Shown here one piece after another: positions 37,215 to 50,233 of a stretch of 64,000 bases of DNA (the first letter of the stretch is position 1; the number at the start of each line of letters is the position of its first letter). Location of the stretch: assembly GCA_003260075.1 (NCBI GenBank), contig QLIY01000576.1:1-64000 (forward strand). Direction: 5' to 3'. The notes under the pieces were generated by a model. That model saw only the letters and a program-made list of their open reading frames with translations, searched no databases and was not told where the DNA came from. Origin of the DNA: Phallusia mammillata (Eukaryota > Chordata > Ascidiacea > Phlebobranchia > Ascidiidae). A program made the position numbers and the translations under genes.

Positions 37215-38045
37215 CTCAAATAATTCCTGAACTGTCAAAAGTATGGCTTCATCAAATCGTGCAGACACAACACCAAGATTTGGATGAAATTCAAACATGT
37301 CCAAATATTTTAAAGCAGGCCTAGAAATCATATAATATTCATAAACACCAAAGTATGTTAAACTTTTATTGTTACAAAGTCACCTAAGTGTGTTGGTGGC
37401 AATCTCTTGTTTACCGGTTGAATGATATGGCATCCCAGGCAAATGTGGTTGCCTTGTTACCTTAACCAGATATTGCCTAGATTCATCTATTTGGTTGGTC
37501 AAGATCTTTAATAACAAGATTCAAAATTAGTTTTAATTTTAAGGCTTTTAACCACATCACTACAACCTGAGATAAAATTGACGTTTTCAGTCGCAAACAA
37601 GCACATTCACTTTTGTATGTCTGTACAAAGTAGTCTTGAGTAAAATCATATCTTGGCCTTTGATGCAGCAAATTAGTCATCACCTAAATAACAGTGATTT
37701 CCAAAAAAAGTAAACATTGCCCCAAATTTGTCTCAGCACCAAAAAACTTACCTGAGCTAAATGTCTCCTGGTGTTCGAACAGAATGTGTTTTGGTAGGTT
37801 TCATAGAAACAATTTAAAAGCTAAAACACAGTTTGGTGGTAAAAATAAACAAATATACAACATTTACAAACAAAAACATAGTTAAAAAATCTGTTTTAAT
37901 AAGTTCATTAAATCAAAAGTTTAGTGTTACAAAGTAAGGGAAATTGAAGCAAACAGGAGAAAAAAAAATTTACCTTGGAATTTAAATTACGTCTTAGGCG
38001 TAAAACGTTCGCTGAAAGTGCGAGTGATAACTTATAAAACGACAT
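37215..38045 (-). CDS. Unrecognised gene, 5' part only, within the NF-kappaB locus
   Basis: Exons 38045-37974, 37820-37752, 37683-37567, 37505-37384 and 37320-37215 join in phase to 162 residues. They begin MSFYKLSLALSANVLRLRRN and end in FDEAILLTVQELFE, where a splice donor leads into the N gap. Internal blocks include NTRRHLAQVMTNLLHQRPRY, QDYFVQTYKSECACLRLK and RPALKYLDMFEFHPNLG. The N-terminus is amphipathic and basic and could be a mitochondrial presequence, but the later sequence looks like a helical, possibly cytoplasmic, protein. I do not recognise the family. Its five in-phase exons make it very likely real. It lies on the same strand as NF-kappaB, between the RHD and ankyrin exons, so it is either nested in an intron or misplaced by assembly. 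Confidence 0.7.
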
Positions 38046-38539
38046 GGCATTGCTGCGCAAAAACAGCTGAATTCTAATCACTGAAAAGGTCTCTTAAAAC
38101 GTCTGTCTGGACGGCAAGCTGATTCTCCCGCTCTGCACTATACCGTTTTAAGTGTAAACCAGTGAATGACTCCCATGGGACTTCTGTCTGACTGACAGTG
38201 TACACAAACTATAGGCTGTGAAAGTCATTATTTGGCCGATTAAGGCAAATTTTTGAATACCAAACGAGTAAACTACTGCAAACAATTGTTTGAAATTTCA
38301 GCACATTAGGGCTTGTATTTCTGGCCTAAAACCAAATAAGATCAATTCGGGATTTAGGAGTGACGATCCAGGGTTTTTTTAAGGTTTGGTTTGGGTGACC
38401 GCTAAGTAGTTTTAAGAGACCGCAAGTGTTTCATTTAAATACCAAAAAACAGCCATATTTGCTTAAACGAATTATTTATTAGGCTACTGGCAAATTTTGG
38501 GAAACCGCTGGAGAAATTTGGGGGACCGAAAAAACACTG

Positions 38540-39262
38540 GTGACGATTATTTCGGGGTTAAAGGGGTAAAAAATGGGTAAATCCAATAAAATATTACAAA
38601 AGTATTTAGAATACCTTACATTGCACCAATCAACAAAGCACGAAACTCTTAGATCATGTACTTTAGTCAGTACAACCGCTTTCAAAATTTTACGTTTTGG
38701 GGGCTTGTGGGTGAACCGATGGGTCATTTGGGGTCAAACTTTAGGAGGATCATCTTTAGGAGATTTTAGGAGGTTTTAAACAATAGCTAACATCTGTATA
38801 AATTTAAAGCACTCTTTCTTGACCAAACGCGTTTGACAAACCAGCGTTATACAAAAACGAATATTTTGGGGCTTAAGGGGTAAAAATGGGTTAACTCTGT
38901 TAAAAGTTAGAAAATTCTTTAGAAAACATCACATTGCACCAACCAACAGAGCACTTTTAGAAAACATCACATTGCACCAACCAACAGAGCACATAACTCC
39001 TAGATGATGTACTTTAGTCAGTACAGCCGTTTTAAAAATTTCACGTTTTGGGGCCTGCGGGTGAACCGCTGGGTCATTCGGGGTCAAACTTCAGGAGGAT
39101 CAAATTTTGATCAATATGTAACATCTGTCCAAATTTCAATAAATTTGGAGCACTCTTTCTCGACCAAACGCGTTTAACAAACCAGCGTTAGACAGAAAAA
39201 AGAAAAAAAGGAAAATACGCACAAAAACAATATGTGTCCCCTTCATAGAAGGGGACCCATAA
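38540..39262. repeat. Two tandem units of the GGGGACCCAT repeat
   Basis: Unit 1 (about 38555-38860) and unit 2 (about 38865-39262) share GGGGTAAAAAATGGGTAAAT-type starts, GTGAACCG.TGGGTCATT and CTTGACCAAACGCGTTTGAC. Unit 2 contains a small internal duplication of TTTTAGAAAACATCACATTG. The end matches 33205-33245. The repeat lies just upstream of the unrecognised gene's start. Confidence 0.7.
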
Positions 39263-39594
39263 TAAGTGAATCATGCTGGACAATGTTGGACCATCAGTTC
39301 AATAAATTCAAAAAAAAAGAAAAAACTAAAGTTTGTTTATGCAACACATGACTGAAAAATATTTGTGTTTGTCCTTTAAAGACACAATTGCAAACACAAT
39401 CACCTGTGTGTTTGTGCTCTGCTGAGCACCAACCAGCTAATATTAATGCTTGTTAGTTGTGTATAATTAACATTACACATACATGACATGGCAAATTTTA
39501 AACAGAAAACGTTTTACTCAGCACAAATCCCCACAATTTGTTTTGAGTCACATGAAATTACATTTTTCCTAGAAAAGAGAAAAACAAAACTGTA

Positions 39595-42500
39595 CCAGAT
39601 CTGAAAGTTGTATTGGGTTCTGGTTCTGATCCACTGGTGAATACATAGGGGCAACAGGCGAGATCATCTGTGCAGTGTTGTCCACAATCATTTGTGATGG
39701 GGATTGATTGTACATAAAGTCTTGACTGGGCTGTTGTGATGTCTGGTGAACAGTTTGCATGCTAGTAACTGTTTGACTGTGGAAGTTTTGACCAGCTTCC
39801 GACTCAAATTGAACTTGGGATCGGAATGCTATCTATTGGTTAAACAAAAGTCAGTAATAGTAACATAATAAGTTTCCTATGCAGACACAAAGGCTAATAT
39901 AGTTTACATACTTGTGGAATCCTGGATGGCTGTCTTGAATTTCGTGGCATGGGAATTCTTGTTCCATCAATGTACTGTGTTTCACCCTGCTAATGATAAA
40001 AAAATTGATAACAGCAGGAATGCAAATTATATAATGTAGAACTTTTGTGTGTGCCAGTGTTGATTATTTCCCATTCCCAATGGTACTTATAAATACTCCA
40101 AATCCCAACTTGTTATTATTATGACTTTTAAGCTACCACTCACAGTATAATACCAATGTAGATCTACAATTTGTTTAGTAATCATTAAGTCACCACAACT
40201 ATGTCCAATATAAACACATAAAAAATATATATATATGTACAAATGTACAAATAATAAAAGGCTGGTATGGCCTCTAGTCTGCATTTAATTGGACTTTGCA
40301 CTGTAAATGTATGTGAAATTGAACACCGAACAGTTACCAGCACAAAACAGAATTAACTATGAAGTGCAGACCAGCATATTTAACACCAGAATATATTTTA
40401 GCCCCCCCCCCCAGTTACCAGCACAAAACAGAATTAACTATGAAGTGCAGACCAGCATAGAATATATTTTAAAATGTGAAGCATGTTTTAGTCTTTTATA
40501 TAATGTATGTGGCATTGTGCATGTGTGTTGTCACATTTTGTTCAATGTATCTGCTATTAAGTGTTATCAGCCAAGCACAAGTTAGGCATATGGCCTTCCA
40601 ATGGGACATTATATTGTTCCATGGATATATTTCCATTGTAAATAGGACTATGGGATTACCGGAGAAGGAACAGAAGCAGGTGAACCACTTTCACTCATCA
40701 ATGAACAGGGGGACATAGATGGCTGAACAACAAAAAATAAGACATATTAAAAACATGAATGGGCATAAAAGTGTAAATGAAATGATTTTAGTGCTACCTG
40801 TGGGGATGACTGGTTAAAGTTTTGACTGGATGGACTACCCTGCACAAGAAAAAGCGACAAGTTACTTATAAATATTTTAACCAATAAAGTTCATTGATCC
40901 CAATTATAAGCAAAGACTTACAGGTTCTTGTTTAATTTGGTTCAATTTTAACAGCACAGTTGGATCAATCGGTCCCTTTTGAGGGTTTTCTTGTTTTACT
41001 GGAGGTCTTCGTGCTTCTCTAACTTTGTCACCACCATTACCATTACCACCGCTGCCATTCGAGTTGAAATTAATATTCACTGTAGAGAGAGGTGCACCAA
41101 ATGGATATCCTAAAATAAAAAGCAAACATGCCACAAAAAATCCAACCAAAAAAGAAAAATTTTAAAACATCAAATAAAAGTAAAATTTGCTGATTTAAGA
41201 ATCATGGTCTAGATCAGTGCTCTTCAACCTTTTTTGGTTTGGTGAACCCCTAAAGTTATTGTGACGAACTCATGTTTACTTAAAAGGTAAACTAAGGTAA
41301 AAAGCGATGTGAAAGATTATTATGCATATGATCATGTGAATTAAACCGAGCGGAGCTGCCGAAGTTTTATACACTGTCAGTGCGACTTTTGCCATAAATT
41401 AACATCAATCCGCACTCTGCGCAAAACGTCTTTTAATGTAGATATGCGTCAACCGCATTGAAAGTGTTAGACATCAACATTTAAAAAGAATACAGTGGTT
41501 CATTTATACATCAGTTGAAACCTACACCTTTTTTGTAACATCCTGAAAGTCAAATATTAATGGTTCATTAAAAGTTTGTGATGCACCCTTGTATACCTTT
41601 TCGTACTGGAGCACCCCATCCATATTTTGGTGCACCGTGCACACCGGTTGAACAGCACTGGTCTAGATAACTTCACCAGAATATTTTTTTTTTGCAAATA
41701 AAACAAACCTTTTCCTTGACCATTTCCACTGATGTGGTCATGAAAATCTGGAACCACCTTTCTCCGTTTTCTGTCAATAAGCTCCCAATCTAAACACATC
41801 AAACAAATATTTGTGTTTTTATTTGAAACAAATGATTGATAAATTTCAGCTTTGTTCAACAAGTACAAGCAACTTTTTAGTTTTACAATTAATAAATTTT
41901 GTGCCAGTATGAAATAATGCTACCTAAAACATTGTATTTTTTTACCACGATCCAAGAAACATCATAGCTTAAGTCAACAAAGGAACTGAAACTTGTTTTA
42001 ATCACAGTAAGTGCTGCTTATCAAGTGCATCATACAGAACACAGGGACTAAAAAAGACTATATTTTTATACAACATTTTACAAATTTTACAACCCAGCCA
42101 TAACCATTACAGTAAAAATACACATTTACCCATATAATATTTGTTTACCATTAGTTGGAGCATGTATTATCCCTAGTACATATTTTTAATACTGTTTGGG
42201 AGGCACTACTATAAAAAGGTAAAATTTGTTTTACCTGTTTTGTTTGGTAAGTAAGTGAAAGGCCTTGCTTCAGAAACTTCCCCATCTGAACGCCTACGAA
42301 GCTGAACCTAAATCAACAGTAACTAACTAAGTAAACACATTTTATTAAAAATAAACACACAATAGTACATTGGGGGTGGCAAAACAACTTCCTATTAATT
42401 AGGAACCATATATCCAGCAAAAATCACCAGTTTACCTGAACATTTACAGGGTGCTTGACACTTTGGTCTTTGTATGGGGGTGTTCTAAAAACAATTGCAA

Positions 42501-43765
42501 ACTGTCTGTGCACATCTGTGGGACAAAAACTGCCAAGCCCTTCCCATACTTCATTGCCTTGCATGTCTTCTTCAAAAAACTTTACCTGGATGTCATCTAA
42601 AAAAAGACAGTTGTCATAAATTTTACTGTTATCTAACTTGGGCTGTGAATTGTGTTACCCTTTTGAACTTTGTCACACAAAAGATACACTTCATCACCAC
42701 CACATGCACTTCCAGCATTACAGTCCATTCGGCAGATTTTCAGTGTGGCTGCATTTGGAGCCTCTGTGATATGACAATAAGTTGTACAATATAAAATTAA
42801 ATTACATTTTAACAAAGAAAAATACACTATTTGCTAACATAAAATCATTAAAACATGATTATTATGTTGCCAAATAGTGTATGAAATTTTGACTTACTGC
42901 TGTCAAAAATAGCATCTGAAATAACTGGCTTAAGCATGATGGTGAATGCCCCATTGCTATCCGGAAGGTAGGCGATAAACATGAGCCTAACAACAGCCAA
43001 GTCAATTGATTTAGCTTCACTTTGTGCTTTGGAAGCAATTCGCTTCCGGTCCTCTTCTGAAAAACACATATTTCAAAATAAGCATTTTTACAATCTATAA
43101 AAATGATTTCAGTTTATTTCAGTTACCTTTTATATTTCGCTGTACTTCTTGTGGAAAACCATCATTGATGGAACTCAACTGCATTTCAGCAGCAATATAG
43201 CGTTCCTCAAGTATTGTAGCAACATTTTTCTTTGTTACATGTTGTATCCCAAGGTTTGGAAAACTACAAAATCAATCACATTTCTTTACAATTAAACACT
43301 CAACTCGAGATTAATTTATGACATATTTTTTCGTACGTTGCTGTCATATCTTTTGGTCCACATTGAACAGTACAAATTCCATTTTGGCATTGTTTGCCTA
43401 CAAGTGAGTGTGGGTGTAGTCTTGGGTTTTCTTCATTTGTGACAAGTTGAACAACAATTCTTGCATACCCTTGGTAGTTACAAATCTACAGAAATGAAAG
43501 AATCCTATAATTAGAAACCTCAGTTTCAAAACCTGATGTTTGGAAATACCCAACGCAGACATTACATCATGATTACTCACATCAACAATGTTATCACCAC
43601 ACACTCCATATTTGTTGGGTGCATTTTGTTCACTTTACATATCTGGGTATTTAGTGTTTTTTAACAAAAACTATGAGCTGACAAGAGAGTTCATTCAAGT
43701 CAGTTTGTTTTTAAAACAATGCACAAGTAGACTGCTTATTATCCCACAAAAATATGCATTTTTTA

Positions 43766-43800
<35 letters not shown>

Positions 43801-45436
43801 TATTTACTCTTTGAAGGCCGCAGCTTATGTTTTTGAGCTGCCGTTCCTGCCGCTTATAATCGAGGGCGGCTCACATTTTAATTTTTTACCGAATATATTT
43901 CTACACTCAAACACTTTAAATTATTTGGGGTTCAAAACATCTATGCATGTACAGATTATAGGTCGATATACACTCTGTTGGGTGCAGTTATCAACGTAAC
44001 TAACATATATGAGCAAATAGTTATATCATATAACAACAGAAAGATGTATTAAGAAACAATAGTATCAGAAATTCCAGTGTGTGGCTTACATTATTTTTTA
44101 ACACCTTAACATGCAGCTTACAGTTGAGGGTGGCTTACAATCGAGTAAATACGGTATATACATTTTCTGAAAGAGAATCATGTGTTAAACTTCTTTTACC
44201 CCTTGTAAAACAATTGAACTGTCGTGTTTTTTGATGTGGTGATTTTTCTATTTTGTTTAGTTATAGAGACGTAGTTGTTGGTAACATACCATTACCACAG
44301 CATAGTTTTTTATGAAAACTAACAAGTAAATACCCTGACAGCAGGAAAAGTCTTCTTGTTTTTGTCACTGCTTCCCCCAGGAATTCCACCATGTGAAGGG
44401 CCTTCACATGTATAACGGAAACGAAAGCCTCGTGATTTGGGATGTTCAATAATTTCAAGAAATGGTTCACCGCCGTTCTAAAATAGAAGTACTCTGTTTC
44501 ATATAGTTCATGTCAAACACAACAAAAATTTTACAAATCATACCTTTTCTGGAAACATGTTTGCTTGAGAACCATAAACCTGCAAAGTCATTTCAACAAT
44601 GTGTCAACATAAACAATGTTTAATTATCTACAAAAAACAAGTTGGTTTTAAAAAATGTTAAAAACATTTTGCTGATTTTATCAAATGTAAGGACATAAGT
44701 ATACCATGTAACAAAAAAACTTCACAAAACATATTTTAAAATCATACTATAATTAAAACTGTAACACTTATGGTATAAAGATAGACAGTACTGCTATATC
44801 TAATCGGATTAGAAATAGACAATGTAATTTATGTAAAAAATGGTTTTCTACTGTTATAAAAGTAAATGCGATATTTTATACAATACAAACACATTTTTGT
44901 GTTCATGTCAAGAAAGCAAAAACTTTAACCCAAAAGTACATTTTAGGTTTGTTGGTCATTGAAAACATTGTCAACTTTCTAGTAGTAACATTTAACATAA
45001 TAAAGACAGGTAGGTCTCCAATAAAACCCAGTTATATATCTGATCAAATTCTACTTTGCGTAATAAATGTTACAATTTCAACTGCCACACGTTTAAGGTA
45101 AGCATAAACTTTCAACTGTTATGGTATGAACGTGGGTCTTCTTTGAACCACAGTCCCCAACCGCACGCTGTAAAGTTTAATAATAACACGAACAAACTAT
45201 TTTCCCGTTATAACTGAGAGTTAGTTTCATAGAAAAAGAAATTGGACAAACAACTTTTCACACCTTTCTGGTTCCTAACTTACACAAAATAAAGAAAAAC
45301 TAGCGTCAAAAATATTTCACCATCATTTCTGGTGGGAACTACTAACGGGACAATTTTCTTGACGTACATGGCGGTGCCTTACCTTGGGCAATCCCCAATG
45401 GCCTCCCCCGGATGATGATTGGTTGAAAAGCATCAT
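39595..45436 (-). CDS. NFKB: NF-kappaB p105-type, N-terminal half: Rel homology domain and linker
   Basis: DNA-binding and dimerisation half of the transcription factor. Exons: 45436-45383, 44579-44544, 44477-44334, 43485-43337, 43263-43127, 43056-42898, 42763-42659, 42596-42436, 42307-42235, 41789-41709, 41109-40922, 40839-40798, 40722-40660, 39989-39912, 39832-39595. All phases close. The start [14 protein letters not shown] was chosen because that exon joins in frame. The RHD shows [20 protein letters not shown] followed by TCEGPSHGG (the DNA-contact loop with its Cys), [28 protein letters not shown], and [14 protein letters not shown] in the dimerisation domain. DRKRRK is the nuclear localisation signal. 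A Gly/Asn-rich stretch, [13 protein letters not shown], then matches the glycine-rich region that stops p105 processing. The last exon ends in phase 1, whereas the next recognised exon (35604) starts in phase 0, so an exon is missing. Confidence 0.94.
40332..40470. repeat. Poly-C-bounded duplication
   Basis: CAGTTACCAGCACAAAACAG and the following approximately 50 bases are repeated on both sides of a C-run at 40403-40412 in an NF-kappaB intron. Confidence 0.8.
41215..41660. mobile_element. hAT-type MITE in an NF-kappaB intron, 446 bp
   Basis: Inverted tips are CAGTGCTCTTCAACC and GGTTGAACAGCACTG. Perfect 8-bp target duplications GTCTAGAT lie at 41207-41214 and 41661-41668. A second copy is at 46721-47150. 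The interior is non-coding. Confidence 0.9.
43770..43800. repeat. Long poly-C tract
   Basis: About 30 consecutive C in an NF-kappaB intron, followed by sequence with repeated GGCTCACATT/GGCTTACA motifs. Unlike most other C-runs here, it is not flanked by an obvious duplicate. Confidence 0.85.
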
Positions 45437-46720
45437 GTGACCAGGGTATTTTTAGCTACGCGGAAAACACCATTCGGTAGAGAAAGAACTGAAAAGGCAT
45501 TCAACCAAATCAACAGAATTTTTCCTGCAGTTTCGCAGACATGGCTACGTTTTAACGCACTGTTTCCTAGTTAATCCAAACGAGAAAAGTGTTTGAAGTT
45601 GATTTTAACTGGTACCCAATGGGCGATTGTGTGTGTTACTGTGTTTACCTTGGATCCATAGAAATATTTTTTTACGTCAAAAATAAAATTGGGTATTGGT
45701 AAAAAGGATTAGTAATCACGTAACGTTCGTGTTTAAAAGTCAAGTTTTGTTTGAATTAACACGGAATGTACCCACCAGCAAGGACGTATAGCCTACACCG
45801 TAAGGACAGTATTGCTATTTGAAAATCAAGTGCTTGCAAGGCTGCTGAAGGCAGGCACGCGTAGATCGAGCTGGATTTCTTTTTCTTTTACAGATGTATG
45901 GTGACTGATTGCAGTCCGTCGTTTTTTTACGTTCTAATTTTTACCTATGTTTTTGTTTTCAACAATTTTAAAATACATGATGTTCAGCTTTTTATCCAAA
46001 GTGATTTCCCAAAGAATGTCGATGATATACATTTGAGACTTACTACATTTTAAACCGGCAACACAACAGTATTATACACAAAACAGGTTTGCGCACAAGA
46101 ACTTTACATCACTTCCTGAAAATATTTTGGGTTGATCAATTCATCGCAAGTTTGTTGCCTGCATTGCTATTTCGACTGCTTTAAAAACGTTTAAAAGGAA
46201 ATAGTTGTATGTTGTCAATTGTTTTTATCGAATAAAAGCCATTCCCTTTCCAAATTTCCAGAAAGGCACCGTTTTTATCGTCCAACAGGTGAGAATTAAA
46301 AGGTAGGCTAATTGTTTCACGACATTTTTTCCGGTGAGGTTTTTTACCTCTGGAGGTTTTCTTATGTATTAAAAATCGAACCCTAATTAAAAAATTAGGA
46401 ACCGTTGCTGAACAGTTTTCTTTGTAAACAGCGAACGAAGGAGTATTTGTGTACGTTACCGACTTTATTTCAAAATTGGCCAAATCATAATCAAATTTAA
46501 TTTCACCTAATAGCGTGACGCTCTATATATACTGGCTATAGTTATTAATATATATATATATAAACTCCTTGGACTTTATAAAAAAATGATTTTAACATTT
46601 CATTGAACGTAAACTAGTTTGTTTACAATAGTTTCCACATAAAGTTTCAGTCACCTGAGACAAAATCTGACACGCCCAACACTATACGCGCACAAATACA
46701 CAACAATGGATTGTTTACAC

Positions 46721-47150
46721 CAGTGCTCTTCAACCTTTTTTGGTTTGGTGAACCCCTAAAGTTCTTGTGACGAACTCATGCACCCTGTTTATTTCAAAGG
46801 TAAACTGAGGTAAAAAAAAACGAGATGAAAAATCATTATGCATATCATCATATCAATTAAACCGAGCGGACCTGCCGAAGTTTTACATACTGTCTGTACT
46901 GGGACTTTTGACGTAAATTAACGTCAGTCCGCACTCTGCGCAAAACGTCTTTTGACACAGCCTAGATCAACTTCAACCGCACTAAAAGTGTTATACATCA
47001 ACATTTTTGAAAAATACAGAGAATCTTTTTTTCTAATTTCCTGAAAGCCAAATATTATTGGTTCATTAAAAGTTTGTGACTCTTGTATACCTTTTCGTAT
47101 TGGTGCACCCTATGCATATTTTGGTGCACCACACCGGTTGAAGAGCACTG
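46721..47150. mobile_element. hAT-type MITE, second copy, 430 bp
   Basis: Inverted tips are CAGTGCTCTTCAACC and GGTTGAAGAGCACTG. Flanks GTTTACAC and GTTACAC differ by one T, consistent with a decayed target duplication. The interior is clearly similar to the copy at 41215-41660. Confidence 0.85.
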
Positions 47151-48692
47151 GTTACACAATAACAGTGATTTAGATTGGCCCCAACACAACTGTTTTTATG
47201 AACACTATATCCAAACAGGTACACCTATGGGCTTATCTATGTACAAGCATTTTTTGCTAAATTCACAAGTGGTACGCATTAAACAGAAAATCTTTGAAAA
47301 CTCCGATACATTTTAGACACTCGAATAACACATAATCCTCAATCACAGTGCAAATACAAATTGAACAAGATACCACTATCACGTTTTTGGACTCGGCTTT
47401 GTCAAACAACCCAACCACTACCTCACCACTTACATATGTCCAATAAAATACAAATACTAACCTTTACCTGAACCTCACATCGCACCATCAACAGCACAAA
47501 AACTTAGGCTACAGTGGCCAAAATATTTTTCAACAGAGGAAACCATAAATGATAAATGAAACAAAACGGTAACCTGAGTGGCAAAACACCCCATGCACAT
47601 TAAGGTTTATACCGCGAAACATTTATTTCACATATATACAATTACTTCACAAAACAGAGTGTCCAAATCATTCAACTGCTTACCATTTGTCGAAGCGGTC
47701 TCTAAGCGCCATAGTGGAACGCATTGCCACAAAAGTGAACTGGAGGTATTTGGGTTAAAAGGGGCTGTAAGACTCCTACCATGGGATGAAATGTTACCAA
47801 AGCCATAAGATGCCCAATACCTCAAAACCGAAATGGAGTTTTGTGTCAAGTGCTTTGTCATCATTGCGATGTTGTGTGGCATTGGCAATTCGGCTTTGGA
47901 TAAATGGTAGCAAAAAACGTATGTAAGTAACAAAAAAGGCAAAACAGTTGATTTAAACTTATTTTATGTTATGACCATTAATGATAACGTCTAATAAAGC
48001 TTTTGTTTTTTATTGCAATTACAATAAAAATAAATGCAAAAAAATCAGAGCCAGTATATGTGTGTCAAACAGGACTACGTTTCGAAGTGCTATTGTCATC
48101 ATCATAAGAATTAAAAGCTAAATATAAAAATTAAAAAAAAACAGAAGACGTGCAACTATAGGTGTCGCACAAAGGTAAAAAAACGACCCGAAGTAAAAGG
48201 TAAAAGTAAACAAAGGTAAAAGCACAAAGGGAAAGGTAAAGCAATTAAACAGAGATAAAAAAACGCACACGAAAGGTTGCAAATGCTAAATAGTAATGTG
48301 GTAAAGAAATGATGAAGTGTGTTGTTCTTGGGAAGCACACGACATCCGACCCAATAATATATTGCTCCAAAACATGTTTTGTTTTTTCGGTCGCTGTTTG
48401 ATTCCGTTTGTATGGAGCAGAAACAATAAGATTCAAGTCTTCATCCAAGTTCCCAAATGTCGGTGTCATGTATACAGAACATAATTTAATACAGGTACCA
48501 CCGCGCGGCTTTGGCAAAAGGATTTAAAAAGAGCATTAAAATTGAATAGTAGTACATGGTAATCGATTTCTGCGTAAAAACCGAATAGACCAGCGAGTTT
48601 AAACCTTTTCTCTTCGCCCAAAAATGTATTCTCGTAATGATAAACAATTATGGAATTTTTGGAAGGGGACCACAAGTTATGTTGCTATAAAA

Positions 48693-48972
48693 CAGCGGTT
48701 CCGACTGTCCCAATTGCTAAACAATGGCCTTTATTGAATGACAACTATCAAAAATGCAATTGTTCGCGCACAATCGTAATGTTTTTGTCCTGTTTGTGGT
48801 GTCATATGCTGTCTTTGGATGATTGTTATGCGCAATTTTGCATAACTAGCTAAAATCCTGCAATCAACTTTCGTTTTTATGAAATACCCATTTAGGCTTA
48901 AGGACCGCGAGCCCTCGAATAATGGCAAAGGGACCGTTTTGAAAAAAATATGAAAAAGTTTGGGAACCACTG
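48693..48972. mobile_element. hAT-type MITE, 280 bp
   Basis: It starts CAGCGGTTCCGAC and ends TTTGGGAACCACTG. Perfect 8-bp direct repeats CTATAAAA lie at 48685-48692 and 48973-48980. Non-coding. Confidence 0.8.
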
Positions 48973-49093
48973 CTATAAAACCACTGAATGAGAGCAACCC
49001 CAACTCTTAAAATCAAGAACCGAATTGGACAAAAGCATTTAGGTCCGTTTTTTCGCGAGCTTTTACATCCAAATTTTGTATCCTAATTGTTCT

Positions 49094-49901
49094 TGGCCAG
49101 TACTTTTTGCGCTGCCAACAATTTTCTCTGTTTCGCTATCTTGTGCCCAAATGCCCTTTCTTGTGAAGCAATGATTTTAAAAGTCTTGTGAAGCAATGAT
49201 TTTCTTGTGAAGCAATTTTACTTTTAAAATCATTGTGTGAAGAGATCATCATTTATTGAAATAAGGGGTCCAAGTGTCACATATGATCAGCTAATGATAT
49301 GATTTGTCAGTGACAAAAAGTCAAAATTAGCCGAAACAACACGGTAACTGTTATCTGTCTTTATGTGCGTGTGATTTCGGCATGANTAGCTTGTCTGGTT
49401 CTGTTTATATGTGTGACATAATTCTTGTTACGTAGTCAATTCACGTAAAATAGCGTCTTATTTATTGTTGCGCACAGGATTTCAAGACGAAACTTGGGAT
49501 TTGCAAAACGAAATGTACAGTACCCCCCCCCCCTCTAAGTGATTATAGGTGGGAGGGTTGGCATTCATGTTATTTTTTAATGCAGTGAAGCATGTCTGTG
49601 TCCGAAACCAACTCTATTGTTACGTCACCGTTTCTCATCACCCCCCCCCCTATCTTGTGCCCAAATGCCCTTTCTTGTGAAGCAATGATTTTAAAAGTCT
49701 TGTGAAGCAATGATTTTCTTGTGAAGCAATTTTACTTTTAAAATCATTGTGTGAAGAGATCATCATTTATTGAAATAAGGGGTCCAAGTGTCACATATGA
49801 TCAGCTAATGATATGATTTGTCAGTGACAAAAAGTCAAAATTAGCCGAAACAACACGGTAACTGTTATCTGTCTTTATGTGCGTGTGATTTCGGCATGAC
49901 C
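49094..49901. repeat. Poly-C-bounded duplication of about 255 bp
   Basis: CTTTCTTGTGAAGCAATGAT through GTGTGATTTCGGCATGA occurs at about 49138-49385 and again at about 49650-49899. An ambiguous base follows copy 1 at 49386 and a C-run precedes copy 2. Copy 2 then continues into the element at 49910. Each copy also contains short internal TCTTGTGAAGCAAT repeats. Confidence 0.8.
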
Positions 49902-49909
49902 ATCCAAAT

Positions 49910-50233
49910 CAGGGGTGTCTAAACTCTAAAGTGTGGCCCGTGGCGGCATTTCACGCGTGACCCGCGGCTGTTGTTTCAAATTGTGTTGCGTATAACCTGA
50001 CATAGTTTGGATTAAGTTTTTGGGTTGTTGCGACTGCACGCAAAAGCTTTCTATAAAACTTTATTTGCCCACAAAAAAGTTTACATGCTGCTAACACAAC
50101 AAAATTCCAAAATATCAGAAATATTATTTCTGTTCTAATTCATCGGTTAAAAACTTCGCAAAAACAACGTTGGCCTGCGTGCGTCTTCGCCTGATAAAAA
50201 TTGGCCCCCATTAAAAAAAATTTGGACACCCCT
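49910..50233. mobile_element. MITE-like element with CAGGGGTGTC end
   Basis: The left end is CAGGGGTGTCTAAAC and the right end is TTTGGACACCCC, a short inverted repeat. The interior is non-coding. A clean target duplication was not found. A similar right end, TTGACACCCCTG, lies at about 51856-51868, so a longer or nested element is possible. Confidence 0.5.

Noticed and set aside
45387-45396. kappaB-like word GGGGATTGCC suggesting NF-kappaB autoregulation
   Set aside because: It lies inside the first coding exon (45436-45383), where the sequence is explained by codons, and it deviates from the consensus at one position.
47578-47942. Overlapping frames of 76 and 104 codons
   Set aside because: No family similarity, no splice context, and opposite-strand overlap; most likely chance.
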